A stretch of DNA of 64,000 nucleotides from Micromonospora qiuiae (lineage in GTDB: Bacteria; Actinomycetota; Actinomycetes; Mycobacteriales; Micromonosporaceae). The DNA lies in assembly GCF_016863555.1 (NCBI RefSeq), contig NZ_BOPC01000049.1, forward strand, positions 1-64,000. The letters run 5' to 3'. This document shows positions 16,028 through 24,351 of the stretch, in pieces (the stretch's first letter is position 1; each line of letters starts with the position of its first letter). A program made the position numbers and the translations under genes. Below the pieces are notes generated by a model. The model ran no database searches, was not told where the DNA came from, and was given only the letters and a program-made list of their open reading frames with translations.

Positions 16028-16100
16028 CCCTTTGCTCTGCTTCACTCCACGCAACAACTACCGGCCAAAACCGTTGCGTACGTTGAAGCAGAGCAAAGGG
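16028..16100. repeat. 73-nt extragenic palindrome with 17-bp perfect arms
   Basis: The arm CCCTTTGCTCTGCTTCA (16028-16044) is repeated in perfect inverted orientation at 16084-16100. A second inverted pair, ACGCAAC and GTTGCGT (16049-16055 and 16073-16079), is nested inside. It lies in the 400-bp gap between the membrane protein at 15053-15814 and the glycosylase. It is unlike the GGGCCC/AACGCCT family and is the only copy I see here. Confidence 0.8.
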
Positions 16101-16201
16101 GGAGCGGGGAACAGGGGCGGGCTGAGGCCCCGGAAGTGCACGTGCCCCGACAGCCCAGCTGCCAAGCACGCGCAGCTGGCAGGCCCGATCGCCGGTCGGA
16201 C

Positions 16202-16207
16202 TAGGCT
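16202..16207 (+). promoter_or_regulatory. -10 box TAGGCT of a leaderless gene
   Basis: TAGGCT lies 8 nt before the GTG at 16216, which favours a leaderless transcript for the glycosylase. Confidence 0.4.
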
Positions 16208-16215
16208 TGGCAGCC

Positions 16216-17022
16216 GTGCCAGAGGGACACACCATTCATCGCCTGGCGGCCCGGCACGCCGAGCTGTTCGCCGGGGACAAGGTGCTCGCCGCCAGCCCGC
16301 AGGGCCGGTTCGCCGAGGGCGCCGCACTGCTCTCCGGCACTGTGTTGGAGCGCACCGAGGCGTACGGCAAACATCTGCTGCACCACTACGCCGGTGAGCT
16401 GATCCTGCACGTACACCTCGGGTTGTACGGCAAGGTCACCGACGGTGTCGGGGTGCCGCCGGAGCCGGTGGGGCAGATCCGGCTGCGGCTGAGCAACGAC
16501 CGGCACTGGCTCGACCTGCGCGGGCCGACCGCCTGTGAGCTGTTCACCCCGCCCGAGGCAGCGGCACTGCGCGCCCGCCTGGGTCCCGACCCGCTGCGCC
16601 CTGACGCCGATCCGGAGCGGGCGTACGCCCGGATTCTGCGCAGTTCGACGCCGTTGGCGGCGCTGCTGCTGGACCAGTCGGTGGTGGCCGGCACCGGTCT
16701 GATCTTCGTGACCGAGGCGTTGTTCCGCGCCGGGCTGCCGCCTACCCGGCCCGGCCGTGAGCTGACCCGAACCAGCTGGGACGCGCTCTGGGGCGACCTG
16801 GTGGAGCTGATGACGCTCGCCGTCAGCACCGGTCGGATCGACACCGTCCGCCCCGCACACCTGCCCGAGGCGATGGGCCGCCCGGCCCGCGTCGATCGGC
16901 ACGGGGGAGAGGTGTACGTCTACCGCCGCGCCGGCCAGCCCTGCCACGTCTGCGGAACCCCGGTCAGCCGGGGCACCATCGCCGCCCGCAACCTCTACTG
17001 GTGCCCCACCTGCCAGATGTAA
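16216..17022 (+). CDS. Fpg/Nei-family DNA glycosylase/AP lyase
   Basis: The 268-residue base-excision repair enzyme removes oxidised bases and cleaves the abasic site. The protein must start at this GTG because the catalytic residues are Pro2 and Glu3 (P-E-G-H-T), exposed after Met removal. The conserved Lys is in AYGKHLL and a C-terminal zinc finger has CHVCG and CPTC. The PEGH start is more Nei-like than Fpg-like, so thymine-glycol or uracil-type lesions are likelier than 8-oxoguanine. The final CQM-stop comes from the palindromic element, whose boundary ATGTAA provides the TAA, so the extreme C-terminus is element-derived. Confidence 0.92.
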   Translation: MPEGHTIHRLAARHAELFAGDKVLAASPQGRFAEGAALLSGTVLERTEAYGKHLLHHYAGELILHVHLGLYGKVTDGVGVPPEPVGQIRLRLSNDRHWLDLRGPTACELFTPPEAAALRARLGPDPLRPDADPERAYARILRSSTPLAALLLDQSVVAGTGLIFVTEALFRAGLPPTRPGRELTRTSWDALWGDLVELMTLAVSTGRIDTVRPAHLPEAMGRPARVDRHGGEVYVYRRAGQPCHVCGTPVSRGTIAARNLYWCPTCQM

Positions 17023-17091
17023 GAAAGGGCACCTTTTTAACGCCTGATGTATAGGAGGGGGCCCTTCCTAACACTCGGTGTTAGGAAGGGC
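17019..17091. repeat. Palindromic GGGCCC/AACGCCT element, copy 2, plus extra 14-bp hairpin
   Basis: The element runs from TGTAAGAAAGGGC to GGGGGCCCTTCCTAAC with the central AACGCCTGATGTATAG. It is followed by a perfect 14-bp hairpin (17061-17074 with 17078-17091, loop TCG). It lies between two convergent genes and contains the stop codons of both. Confidence 0.9.
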
Positions 17092-17780
17092 GGCAACCTC
17101 GCCGCTCGCCGAGCAGCCAGCTCGCCGACCAGTGGCTTCGGGTCGATCACCAGCCACGGCTCGCGCTCGGCCCGCAGCACGTTGGCGGCGTGCAGGTCCT
17201 GGTTGACCAGCACCTGCTCGCCCTGGCTGCCGGCCAGGCCGGTCAGCAGGTCGAGTGCCATGTCCACCAGTCGCCGCTCGTACGGCCGGCCGGTCCGTTC
17301 CCAGGCGACCGGCAGATTGGTCGCCCAGCCGGCCACCGCGTCGGCCAACGACGTGTACGGCCGATCCGCGGGCACCCAGAGTCGGGGAAGCAGCCCCACC
17401 ACCACGTCGAGTGCGTCGTCCAGCGGCAACGCGTGCAGCGGCGTGCCGGGACAGCAGCGCTCCGCCAGCAGCGCCCGCAGGTCAGGGTCGTGGGCGAGCA
17501 GCCGGACCGCGCCCTCGCCGCGCCAGTGCCGCAGCGCGGTCGCCTCGTGCTCGCTCTCCGCGTCAGGGAACTGCAACTTGAGCACCGCACGGGTGCCGTC
17601 CGGCAGGTCGGCCGGCATCACCAGCGAGGCGAAGGCGTACCCGAAGGGCGCCCCGACCCGCAGCGACCAGCGCGCGGCGCAGGCGGCCAACCGCTCGGGC
17701 AGCTCAGCAAGCCACTGCGGGCCGCCCGCCATGCCGCGCAACCAGGTCAGCTCGTCAGGGATTCGCAGCGCGCCGGTCAC
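17037..17780 (-). CDS. Aminoglycoside/hydroxyurea-type kinase, 3'-truncated by a palindromic element
   Basis: The 247-residue product resembles the APH(6)/hydroxyurea kinase family (streptomycin phosphotransferase relatives), which phosphorylate small hydroxylated antibiotics with ATP. The ATP-binding Lys region (RAVLKLQFP), the catalytic Asp in NQDLHAANVL and the metal-binding Asp in VIDPKPLVGE are present. After this point, family members normally continue with about 50-60 further residues. Here the sequence changes to an Arg/Ala stretch and ends with SVRKGPLLYIRR, encoded by the palindromic element, whose TAA is the stop. The C-terminal helical lobe is therefore missing and activity is doubtful. 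Start is GTG at 17780. Confidence 0.75.
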   Translation of the reverse strand: MTGALRIPDELTWLRGMAGGPQWLAELPERLAACAARWSLRVGAPFGYAFASLVMPADLPDGTRAVLKLQFPDAESEHEATALRHWRGEGAVRLLAHDPDLRALLAERCCPGTPLHALPLDDALDVVVGLLPRLWVPADRPYTSLADAVAGWATNLPVAWERTGRPYERRLVDMALDLLTGLAGSQGEQVLVNQDLHAANVLRAEREPWLVIDPKPLVGELAARRAARLPPFLTPSVRKGPLLYIRR

Positions 17781-17890
17781 CGGTGCAGCGTGACCGAGTC
17801 AGGTCTGCCGACGCAACCACGGCCGTCGGCCAACGCTGCATGCGGCTTGCCGCCGATCCGATCGGGCCGTCCGGCGGGCACCGTCGCCAG

Positions 17891-18232
17891 TCAGCGCAGC
17901 CGGCGGATGTCGCCGTACGCCCGGTAGAAGCTGCCCCGACCGGACTCCCGGACCTCGGTCACCAGATAGCGCGCGCCGGGCTCGCGGATGCCCTTGGGGA
18001 ACTGCACGGACCAGTCCCGGTGGTAGCCGGTGGAGAGGACCTGCACGCGCAGCCGCCCGCTCCGCTCGACGCACTCCACGATCACGCCGTCGCTGGCGTA
18101 GCCGACCACCTCGACCTCGGTGACGGCGGCCGGCTCGGGCAGCCGGGCCGGGGCCTTGACGTCGACCACTTCGGGCACGCTGCCCGCCTCCGCCGCCCGG
18201 ATCGCCGGCTCGCTGGCGTCCACCACGCTCAC
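17891..18232 (-). CDS. Hypothetical protein, about 113 residues
   Basis: The protein reads as a small soluble domain with a C-terminal segment rich in beta strands and aromatic residues (VQVLSTGYHRDWSVQFP, then RGSFYRAYGDIRRLR). I do not recognise a family. The GTG at 18232 follows GGTGGGG at a suitable distance; two further GTG codons within 10 bp are alternatives. It lies on the same strand as the FAD oxidoreductase upstream, but a hairpin between them suggests separate transcripts. Confidence 0.6.
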   Translation of the reverse strand: MSVVDASEPAIRAAEAGSVPEVVDVKAPARLPEPAAVTEVEVVGYASDGVIVECVERSGRLRVQVLSTGYHRDWSVQFPKGIREPGARYLVTEVRESGRGSFYRAYGDIRRLR

Positions 18233-18243
18233 GCTAAGCCCCA

Positions 18244-18271
18244 CCACCGACAGAAAAGCGTTCCGTCGGTG
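18244..18271 (-). terminator. 8-bp stem hairpin after the FAD oxidoreductase gene
   Basis: CCACCGAC (18244-18251) pairs with GTCGGTGG (18264-18271) immediately downstream of the oxidoreductase stop on the minus strand. Confidence 0.5.
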
Positions 18272-18273
18272 GG

Positions 18274-19644
18274 TCAGCGGCCGAGGGCGGCCATGGTTTT
18301 GCGGGCGGCGACCAGCACCGGATCCCAGACCGGGGCATACGGCGGGGCGTAGCCGAGGTCCAGCGCGGTCATGTCGTCCACCGTCATTTCGTTCCACAGC
18401 GCCACGGCCAGCGTGTCGATTCGCTTCGCTGCCTCGGACCAGCCGACGATCTGCGCCCCGAGCAGCCGCCCGCTGGGCCGCTCGGCGATCAGTTTCACGG
18501 TCATCGGTCGGGCCCCCGGGTAGTAGCCGGCGCGGTTGGTCGACTCGGCGATCACCGAGACGAACTCGAAGCCGGCGGCCAGGGCGTCCCGCTCGCGCAG
18601 CCCGGTACGCCCCACCTCCAGATCGCAGACCTTGGTCACGGCGGTGCCGATCACCCCGGCGAAGGTGGCGTACCCGCCGCCGATGTTGATCCCGGCCACC
18701 CGGCCCTGCTTGTTGGCGTGCGTGCCGAGCGGCACGTGCACCGGCATCCCGCTGACCCGGTGCAGCGTCTCCACGCAGTCTCCGGCGGCCCACACCCCGG
18801 GTACCCCGGTGACCCGCATCCGGCGGTCCACCCGGATCCCGCCGGCCGGGCCGAGCGGCAGACCGGCCGCTTCGGCGAGCGCGGTGTTAGGGCGTACGCC
18901 GAGGCCCAGCACCACCAGGTCGGCCGGGATGTGGCCGCTGTTGGTCTCCACCCCGTGCACCCGGCCGTCGCGCTCGGACAGCCCGGTGACCCGCACTCCG
19001 GTGCGGATGTCGACGCCCACCCCGCGCATCGCCTCGGTGACCAGCCGGGCCATGTCCGGATCCACTGTCGACATCGGCTGCTCGTTGCGTTCGAGGAGGG
19101 TGACCGACAGGCCGCGCAGGACCAGCGCCTCGGCCATCTCGACGCCGATGTAGCCGCCGCCGGCCACCACCGCGCGTCGGGGCCGCGGTTCGGCGTCGAG
19201 CCACTGCCGTAGCGCCGAGCCGTCGTCGAGGGTCTGCACGCCGAAGACGCCGGCCATGTCGGTCTGCGCCCAGTCCGGCTTGATCGGCACCGCGCCGGCC
19301 GCGTACATCAGGGTGTCGAAGCGCTCGCGGACCTCGCCGCCGCCGTCCAGGTCGCGGGCGAGGACCTCGCGGCGGTCCAGGTCGATCGCGGTCACCTCGT
19401 GCCGGATCCGCACGTCGATGTCGAACTGCTTCCGGTGGGTCGCCGGGTCGCGGGCCACCAACTGCTCGCGGTCGCTCACCAGGCCACTGATCCAGTACGG
19501 GATGCCGCAGGCGGAGTACGAGGTGAAGTGCCCCCGCTCGAAGGCGACGATTTCCAGGTCGCGCCGATCCCGGCGCCGCCGTGCCTGGGCGGCGGTCGCC
19601 ATCCCGGCGGCGTCTCCGCCGACCACGATCATCCGTTCCGCCAC
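18274..19644 (-). CDS. FAD-dependent pyridine nucleotide-disulfide oxidoreductase (CoA-disulfide reductase/NADH oxidase type)
   Basis: The 456-residue flavoenzyme has the FAD dinucleotide motif at its N-terminus (VVGGDAAGMA), a single redox Cys in SYSACGIPYW, the NAD(P)H-binding GGGYIGVEMAEAL and the FAD motif AAGDCVE. One active-site Cys, not a CxxxxC pair, places it with CoA-disulfide reductases, water-forming NADH oxidases and related persulfide reductases. The substrate cannot be fixed from sequence. GGAGG lies 5 nt before the GTG start. A degraded carboxylate-amine ligase gene lies just upstream. Confidence 0.9.
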   Translation of the reverse strand: MAERMIVVGGDAAGMATAAQARRRRDRRDLEIVAFERGHFTSYSACGIPYWISGLVSDREQLVARDPATHRKQFDIDVRIRHEVTAIDLDRREVLARDLDGGGEVRERFDTLMYAAGAVPIKPDWAQTDMAGVFGVQTLDDGSALRQWLDAEPRPRRAVVAGGGYIGVEMAEALVLRGLSVTLLERNEQPMSTVDPDMARLVTEAMRGVGVDIRTGVRVTGLSERDGRVHGVETNSGHIPADLVVLGLGVRPNTALAEAAGLPLGPAGGIRVDRRMRVTGVPGVWAAGDCVETLHRVSGMPVHVPLGTHANKQGRVAGINIGGGYATFAGVIGTAVTKVCDLEVGRTGLRERDALAAGFEFVSVIAESTNRAGYYPGARPMTVKLIAERPSGRLLGAQIVGWSEAAKRIDTLAVALWNEMTVDDMTALDLGYAPPYAPVWDPVLVAARKTMAALGR

Positions 19645-19675
19645 CGCAACCTCCTGTCACCCCGGGGCCTCCCCC

Positions 19676-19965
19676 GGGTCTGTCGCGCCACCTCCGACAC
19701 CACATCCTCCATCCGGCCGGTGCGGGCGTACGCGGAACGCTGCCGCGCCGCGCCGGTGCCGTGCTGGCGCAGCTTCTCCAGCAGGCCGGTCACCTCGGCG
19801 AGGTCGCCGTGATGTCGTCCAGCGCGGTCGCCACCAGGGCGCGGACCAGCGCGGCGACCAGCACCGCGTCGTCCACCGTCGGGCAGACGTCTCCGATGCG
19901 CAGCTCGACCGTCGGGTACTTGGCCGACAGCCGGGCCGTCGCCTGCCTGACCATCGCCACGACCG
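19676..19965 (-). pseudogene. Remnant of a YbdK-type carboxylate-amine ligase (glutamate-cysteine ligase family 2)
   Basis: Two pieces of the C-terminal half survive in different frames. The upstream piece reads YPTVELRIGDVCPTVDDAV followed by LVAALVRALVATA. The downstream piece reads EVTGLLEKLRQHGTGAARQR then AYARTGRMEDVV. In intact relatives about 60-70 residues separate these blocks; here they almost abut, so there is an internal deletion as well as a frameshift. No N-terminal ATP-grasp-like half is visible upstream, where the GH16 promoter begins. Confidence 0.75.
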
Positions 19966-20082
19966 TCCGCTCTCTGCCAGTGCGGTCCGTCCGCGCCCGG
20001 TCGGCCGGGCATGTACCCCCGGTGGTGGCTGCGGGAAACGCCGGGCGGGCAGCTCCTCGTCCTCCGCATCGGCTCATCGACA

Positions 20083-20111
20083 TTGACAACTGTGGGAGTG
20101 GGACGTACAAC
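20083..20111 (+). promoter_or_regulatory. Promoter of the GH16 glucanase gene
   Basis: A consensus -35 TTGACA (20083-20088) is followed after 17 bp by TACAAC (20106-20111). The expected transcription start falls within the palindrome described next. Confidence 0.6.
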
Positions 20112-20116
20112 TCGTG

Positions 20117-20130
20117 AGAGAGCGCTCTCT
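20117..20130 (+). promoter_or_regulatory. LacI/CebR-type operator overlapping the transcription start
   Basis: AGAGAGCGCTCTCT is a perfect 14-bp palindrome with the central GAGCGCTC of CebR/CelR operators (known from Streptomyces and Thermobifida cellulase genes). Its position at +1 suits repression that is relieved by an oligosaccharide. No LacI-family gene lies in this window. Confidence 0.6.
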
Positions 20131-20158
20131 AGTCCCGTCCCGTAGAGAGGCAAGTCCT

Positions 20159-21580
20159 ATGGCACCTGCCCCGGCGGCTCCCGCCGCCCTGCCCGCCCGG
20201 CGTCGCCTTCCGCTCACGGTGGCCCTGCTCACCGCCGTCACCACCGGCCTGGCCGGGCTCACCGCGACCGCCGACGCCGCCGTGCCGCCGCCCCCGTCCG
20301 GCTGGAGCCTGGTATGGAGCGACGACTTCACCGGCGCCGCCGGCACCCTCCCGTCGGCCAGCAACTGGATCATCGACACTGGCACCAGCTACCCGGGCGG
20401 CCCGCCCAACTGGGGCACCGGCGAGATCCAGACGTACACCAACAGCACCGCCAACGTCAGCCACGACGGCGCCGGCAATCTGCGGATCACCCCACTTCGC
20501 GACAGCGCCGGCCGTTGGACCTCGGCCCGCATCGAGACGGTACGCAGCAACTTCAAGCCGCCGGCCGGCGGCGTGCTGGCCATCGAGGGCCGGATCCAGA
20601 TGCCCAACGTGACCGGCGCGGCCGCGGCCGGCTACTGGCCGGCGTTCTGGGCACTCGGGTCGCCGTACCGGGGCAACTACCAGAACTGGCCGGGCGTCGG
20701 GGAATTCGACGTGATGGAGAACGTCAACGGGCTCAACACCGTCTGGGGCGTGCTGCACTGCGGCGTCGCGCCGGGCGGCCCGTGCGACGAGTTCAACGGC
20801 ATCGGCGCCTCCCGATCCTGCCCGGGCAGCACCTGCCAGTCGGCGTTCCACACCTACCGCTTCGAGTGGGACGCCTCGGTCAGCCCTCAGCAGCTGCGCT
20901 GGTACGTCGACGGGCAGCTCTACCACACGGTCAGCCAGACCCGCGTCGGCGAGCCGTACTGGTCGCAGATGACCAGCCACTCCGGCTACTTCCTGCTGCT
21001 CAACGTGGCGATGGGCGGTGCCTTCCCGGACGGTGTGGCCGGCAGCGCCACGCCGACCGGGGCGACCGTGCCCGGCCGGCCGATGCTGGTCGACTACGTG
21101 GCCGTCTACAGCCGCGGCGGCGGCACCACCCCGCCGACCACCCCGCCCCCGACGACCCCGCCGCCGGGCGGAGTACGGGACGCGTACGCGACGATCGAGG
21201 CCGAGTCGTTCAACGCGCAGAACGGCGTGATCGTCGAGGCCTGCTCCGAGGGCGGGCAGAACATCGGGGCACTGCGCAACGGCGACTGGGTCCGCTTCGA
21301 CAATGTGGAGTTCGGCTCCACCGGCCCGCGTGACTTCGTGGCCCGGGTCGCCTCGGGCGCAGCTGCCGGTGTCAGCGGCCTGGTGGAGGTCCGACTGGAC
21401 AGCCCGACCAGCACCCCGATCGGCAGCTTCGCCATCGCCAACACCGGGGGTTGGCAGAGCTGGCGTTCGGTGCCCGGCAACGTCTCCTCGGTGACCGGCC
21501 GGCGCACGGTCTACCTCACCTTCAGCAGCGGCCAGCCCAACGACTTCGTCAACGTCAACTGGTTCCACTTCCGCCGTTGA
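20159..21580 (+). CDS. Secreted GH16 beta-glucanase with C-terminal CBM6
   Basis: The 473-residue protein has a Sec signal peptide (Arg-rich start, then a hydrophobic LTVALLTAVTTGLAGL, cleavage after ADA), a GH16 domain (about 45-320), a Pro/Thr linker and a family 6 carbohydrate-binding module (from AYATIEAESF to the end). The catalytic ExDxxE is Glu182-Phe-Asp184-Val-Met-Glu187. GH16 enzymes with CBM6 commonly cleave beta-1,3 or mixed-linkage glucans extracellularly. The ATG follows GAGAGG; a GTG start 45 bp upstream would put the operator inside the coding region. A palindromic element follows its stop directly. Confidence 0.93.
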   Translation: MAPAPAAPAALPARRRLPLTVALLTAVTTGLAGLTATADAAVPPPPSGWSLVWSDDFTGAAGTLPSASNWIIDTGTSYPGGPPNWGTGEIQTYTNSTANVSHDGAGNLRITPLRDSAGRWTSARIETVRSNFKPPAGGVLAIEGRIQMPNVTGAAAAGYWPAFWALGSPYRGNYQNWPGVGEFDVMENVNGLNTVWGVLHCGVAPGGPCDEFNGIGASRSCPGSTCQSAFHTYRFEWDASVSPQQLRWYVDGQLYHTVSQTRVGEPYWSQMTSHSGYFLLLNVAMGGAFPDGVAGSATPTGATVPGRPMLVDYVAVYSRGGGTTPPTTPPPTTPPPGGVRDAYATIEAESFNAQNGVIVEACSEGGQNIGALRNGDWVRFDNVEFGSTGPRDFVARVASGAAAGVSGLVEVRLDSPTSTPIGSFAIANTGGWQSWRSVPGNVSSVTGRRTVYLTFSSGQPNDFVNVNWFHFRR

Positions 21581-21640
21581 GGTGTAAGGAAGGGCCCCTT
21601 CTTAACGCCTCCGGTAGAGCAGGGGCCCCTTCTTAACACC
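21581..21640. repeat. Palindromic GGGCCC/AACGCCT element, copy 3
   Basis: Outer ends GGTGTAAGGAAGGGCCCC and GGGGCCCCTTCTTAACACC are inverted, with AACGCCTCCGGTAGAGC in the middle. It starts directly after the GH16 stop and lies between two tandem genes, so it may act as a terminator. Confidence 0.9.
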
Positions 21641-21770
21641 ACACCCCGGCAACCCTGGGCGAAACAGTTGACACTCTTCGCCCCGGGTGCCTGGGTCCCC
21701 TTTAGCGGGGGCGGCGATCGGGTACGGCGGGGGGTTTGCCGCCGAACCGGATCGGAGAAGGTACGGCAGC

Positions 21771-23414
21771 ATGTCTGACAGGTGGTACTCGGAGGCGGTG
21801 GTCTACTGCCTCGACATCGACACGTACTCGGACTCCAACGGGGACGGCGTCGGAGACATCCCGGGCCTGATCAGCCGGCTGGATTACCTGGCCCGGCTGG
21901 GCGTGACCTGCCTCTGGCTGCACCCCATCCACCCGTCGCCCAACGACGACGACGGGTACGACGTGACCGACTTCTACAACGTCGACCCCCGCTTCGGCAC
22001 CCTCGGCGATTTCGCCGAACTGCTGCACCAGGCAAGCAACCGGGGCATCCGGGTGATCATCGACCTGGTCGTCAACCACACCTCGGACCAGCATCCGTGG
22101 TTCCAGTCCGCGCGCTCCTCGCCGGACTCGCCGTACCGCGACTGGTACGTCTGGTCCGATCAGGAGCCGGCCGACCGCCACCAGGGCATGGTCTTCCCCG
22201 GCGAGCAGCACGAGACCTGGACCTACGACCGGACCGCGAAGGCGTGGTACTACCACCGCTTCTACAAGTTCCAGCCGGATCTCAACACCACGAACCCAGA
22301 GGTACGCGCCGAGATCAAGAAAATCATGTCGTTCTGGCTCCAGCTCGGAGTGGCCGGCTTCCGGATGGACGCGGTGCCGTTCATCATCGAGCGCACCGAG
22401 CCCGGCGACCCGAATCCGGAGCTGGACTTCGAGTTCCTCACCGAGCTGCGCCAGCACGTGCAGTGGCGCCGGGGCGACGCGATCCTGCTGGCCGAGGCGA
22501 ACGTCGAGCCGGACGAGCTGCCCGCTTTCTTCGGTGACAGCGGCGGCTCAGCGAACCGTCTGCACATGCTCTTCGACTTCATGCTCAACGGGCGGCTGAT
22601 GCTGGCCCTGGCCCGGCAGGACCCGGAACCGGTGATCGAGGCGCTGCGCGACACCCCGGCCCTGCCGGAGGGCGGGCAGTGGGCAACCTTCCTGCGCAAC
22701 CACGACGAGATCGACCTCTCCCGGCTCACCGCCGAACAGCGCAACCAGGTGTACGAGCAGTTCGGCCCCGAGGAGCACATGCGCATCTACGACCGGGGCA
22801 TCCGCCGCCGGTTCGCGCCGATGCTCGGCAACGACCGGAGGCGCATCGAGCTGGCGTACTCCCTGCAGTTCTCGCTGCGCGGCACGCCGGTGCTGCGCTA
22901 CGGCGAGGAGATCGGGATGGGCGAGGACCTCTCGCTGCCCGGGCGGGAGGCGATCCGTACCCCGATGCAGTGGTCGAGCCAGACCAACGCCGGCTTCTCC
23001 ACCGCGGAGCCGGAGAAGCTGCTCCGTCCGGTCATCGAAAATGGCGAATACGGGTACGGGAAGGTCAACGTCACGCTCCAGCGCCGGGACCGCAACTCGC
23101 TGCTGGCCTGGTTCGAGCGGATGATCCGTACGCTCCGGGAGGCACCCGAGACCGGCGTCGGCAACACCACCCACATCGACGTGCCGATGCCCCCGGGCGT
23201 GCTGGCGCACCGCGCCGACGGGCCGAGCGGCACGATGGTCTTCCTGCACAACCTGGGTACCGCCGACGCCGAGGTGGATCTGAGCCTGCTGCAACCCGAG
23301 GCGGACCTGCCCATCGACGTGCTCGCCGACCGCAACTACGACGACATCGGCAAGCTGGACAAGTTGAAGCTGGCCGGCTACGGCTACCGCTGGATCAGGC
23401 TCCGTCGATCCTGA
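21771..23414 (+). CDS. GH13 alpha-amylase-family enzyme, trehalose-synthase-like
   Basis: The 547-residue cytosolic enzyme has the GH13 regions in order: DLVVNHTSD, GFRMDAVP (nucleophile Asp200), LLAEANVEP (acid Glu242) and FLRNHDE (Asp312). Overall it looks like trehalose synthase (maltose-trehalose isomerase), including the start WYSEAVVYCLDIDTYSDSNGDG, but it lacks a fused maltokinase and has PNDDDGYDV where TreS proteins usually have a similar SPLRDDGYD. Maltose or another small alpha-glucan is the likely substrate. No signal peptide is present. The ATG follows a GAGAAGG site. It is separated from the glucanase gene by a palindromic element and about 130 bp. Confidence 0.87.
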   Translation: MSDRWYSEAVVYCLDIDTYSDSNGDGVGDIPGLISRLDYLARLGVTCLWLHPIHPSPNDDDGYDVTDFYNVDPRFGTLGDFAELLHQASNRGIRVIIDLVVNHTSDQHPWFQSARSSPDSPYRDWYVWSDQEPADRHQGMVFPGEQHETWTYDRTAKAWYYHRFYKFQPDLNTTNPEVRAEIKKIMSFWLQLGVAGFRMDAVPFIIERTEPGDPNPELDFEFLTELRQHVQWRRGDAILLAEANVEPDELPAFFGDSGGSANRLHMLFDFMLNGRLMLALARQDPEPVIEALRDTPALPEGGQWATFLRNHDEIDLSRLTAEQRNQVYEQFGPEEHMRIYDRGIRRRFAPMLGNDRRRIELAYSLQFSLRGTPVLRYGEEIGMGEDLSLPGREAIRTPMQWSSQTNAGFSTAEPEKLLRPVIENGEYGYGKVNVTLQRRDRNSLLAWFERMIRTLREAPETGVGNTTHIDVPMPPGVLAHRADGPSGTMVFLHNLGTADAEVDLSLLQPEADLPIDVLADRNYDDIGKLDKLKLAGYGYRWIRLRRS

Positions 23415-23518
23415 TCACCCCTGACTGGTCCCGCGCGGCCTGTGGTGGTCTGCGCCGGTTTTGCGGGGCCGGGGTGGGTTAGGCTCCTGCGACCGAGCTG
23501 AGTTACCGGGAGGTAATC

Positions 23519-24277
23519 GTGTCGCAGGGGCAGCGGGTCGCCATCGTGACCGGGGCGGCGCGGGGGATCGGCGCGGCCACCGCCAAGCGGCTGGCCGCCG
23601 ACGGGCTGGCCGTCGCCGTGATCGACATCGACGAATCGGCGGCCAGGGAGACCGTGGACGCCATCGCCGCCGCTGGCGGCCGGGCCCTCGGCCTCGGCGC
23701 GGACGTGGCCGACCGGACCCAGGTGGAGGCCGCCGTCGAGCGGGTCGCCGCCGTGCTGGGCGCACCGGCCGTGCTGGTCAACAACGCCGGTGTGCTCCGG
23801 GACAACCTGCTGTTCAAGATGACCGACGCCGACTGGGACAGCGTCCTCGGCGTACACCTGCGCGGAGCGTTCCTGTTCAGCCAGGCCGTGCAGACGTACA
23901 TGGTCGAGCGCCGGTGGGGCCGGATCGTCAACCTCTCCAGCACCTCCGCGCTGGGTAACCGTGGCCAGGCGAACTACTCCGCGGCAAAGGCCGGCCTGCA
24001 GGGCTTCACCAAGACCCTCGCCATCGAGCTGGGCCCGTTCGGGGTGACCGTCAACGCGGTCGCGCCGGGGTTCATCGTCACCGACATGACCGCGGCTACC
24101 GCGGCCCGGATGAAGATCGACTTTGAGGCGTTGCAGAAGCGCGCCGAGGCGGAGATCCCGGTCCGGCGGGTGGGCCGGCCCGAGGATGTGGCCCACACCA
24201 TCTCGTTCCTGGTCAGCGAGGGAGCGTCCTTCGTCTCGGGCCAGGTCGTCTACGTGGCGGGCGGCCCGAAGGACTGA
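23519..24277 (+). CDS. Short-chain dehydrogenase/reductase (FabG-like)
   Basis: The 252-residue classical SDR has the NAD(P)-binding TGAARGIG (residues 11-18), NNAGV, and the Ser-Tyr-Lys catalytic set in SSTSALGNRGQANYSAAK. The PGFIVTDMT loop and overall form are those of 3-oxoacyl-ACP reductases, which reduce beta-ketoacyl chains. However, the gene stands alone with no fatty acid or polyketide genes near it, so the substrate is open. The GTG is preceded by GGGAGG at 6 nt. A palindromic element lies 20 bp after its stop, between it and a convergent gene. Confidence 0.9.
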   Translation: MSQGQRVAIVTGAARGIGAATAKRLAADGLAVAVIDIDESAARETVDAIAAAGGRALGLGADVADRTQVEAAVERVAAVLGAPAVLVNNAGVLRDNLLFKMTDADWDSVLGVHLRGAFLFSQAVQTYMVERRWGRIVNLSSTSALGNRGQANYSAAKAGLQGFTKTLAIELGPFGVTVNAVAPGFIVTDMTAATAARMKIDFEALQKRAEAEIPVRRVGRPEDVAHTISFLVSEGASFVSGQVVYVAGGPKD

Positions 24278-24296
24278 GCGCCGGGCGGGTGCTGAT

Positions 24297-24351
24297 TGTT
24301 AAGAAGGGGCCCCTCCTATACACCAGGCGTTAAAAAGGGGCCCTTCCTTAC
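24297..24351. repeat. Palindromic GGGCCC/AACGCCT element, copy 4
   Basis: In minus orientation the order is GTAAGGAAGGGCCCC, AACGCCTGGTGTATAGG and GGGGCCCCTTCTTAACA. It lies between convergent genes, and its terminal TAA is the stop codon of the minus-strand gene. Confidence 0.9.

Noticed and set aside
19790-20110. 106-codon minus-strand ORF as an intact gene
   Set aside because: Only its second half matches the carboxylate-amine ligase family. Its first half overlaps the GH16 promoter and operator and looks non-coding, so it is part of a remnant.
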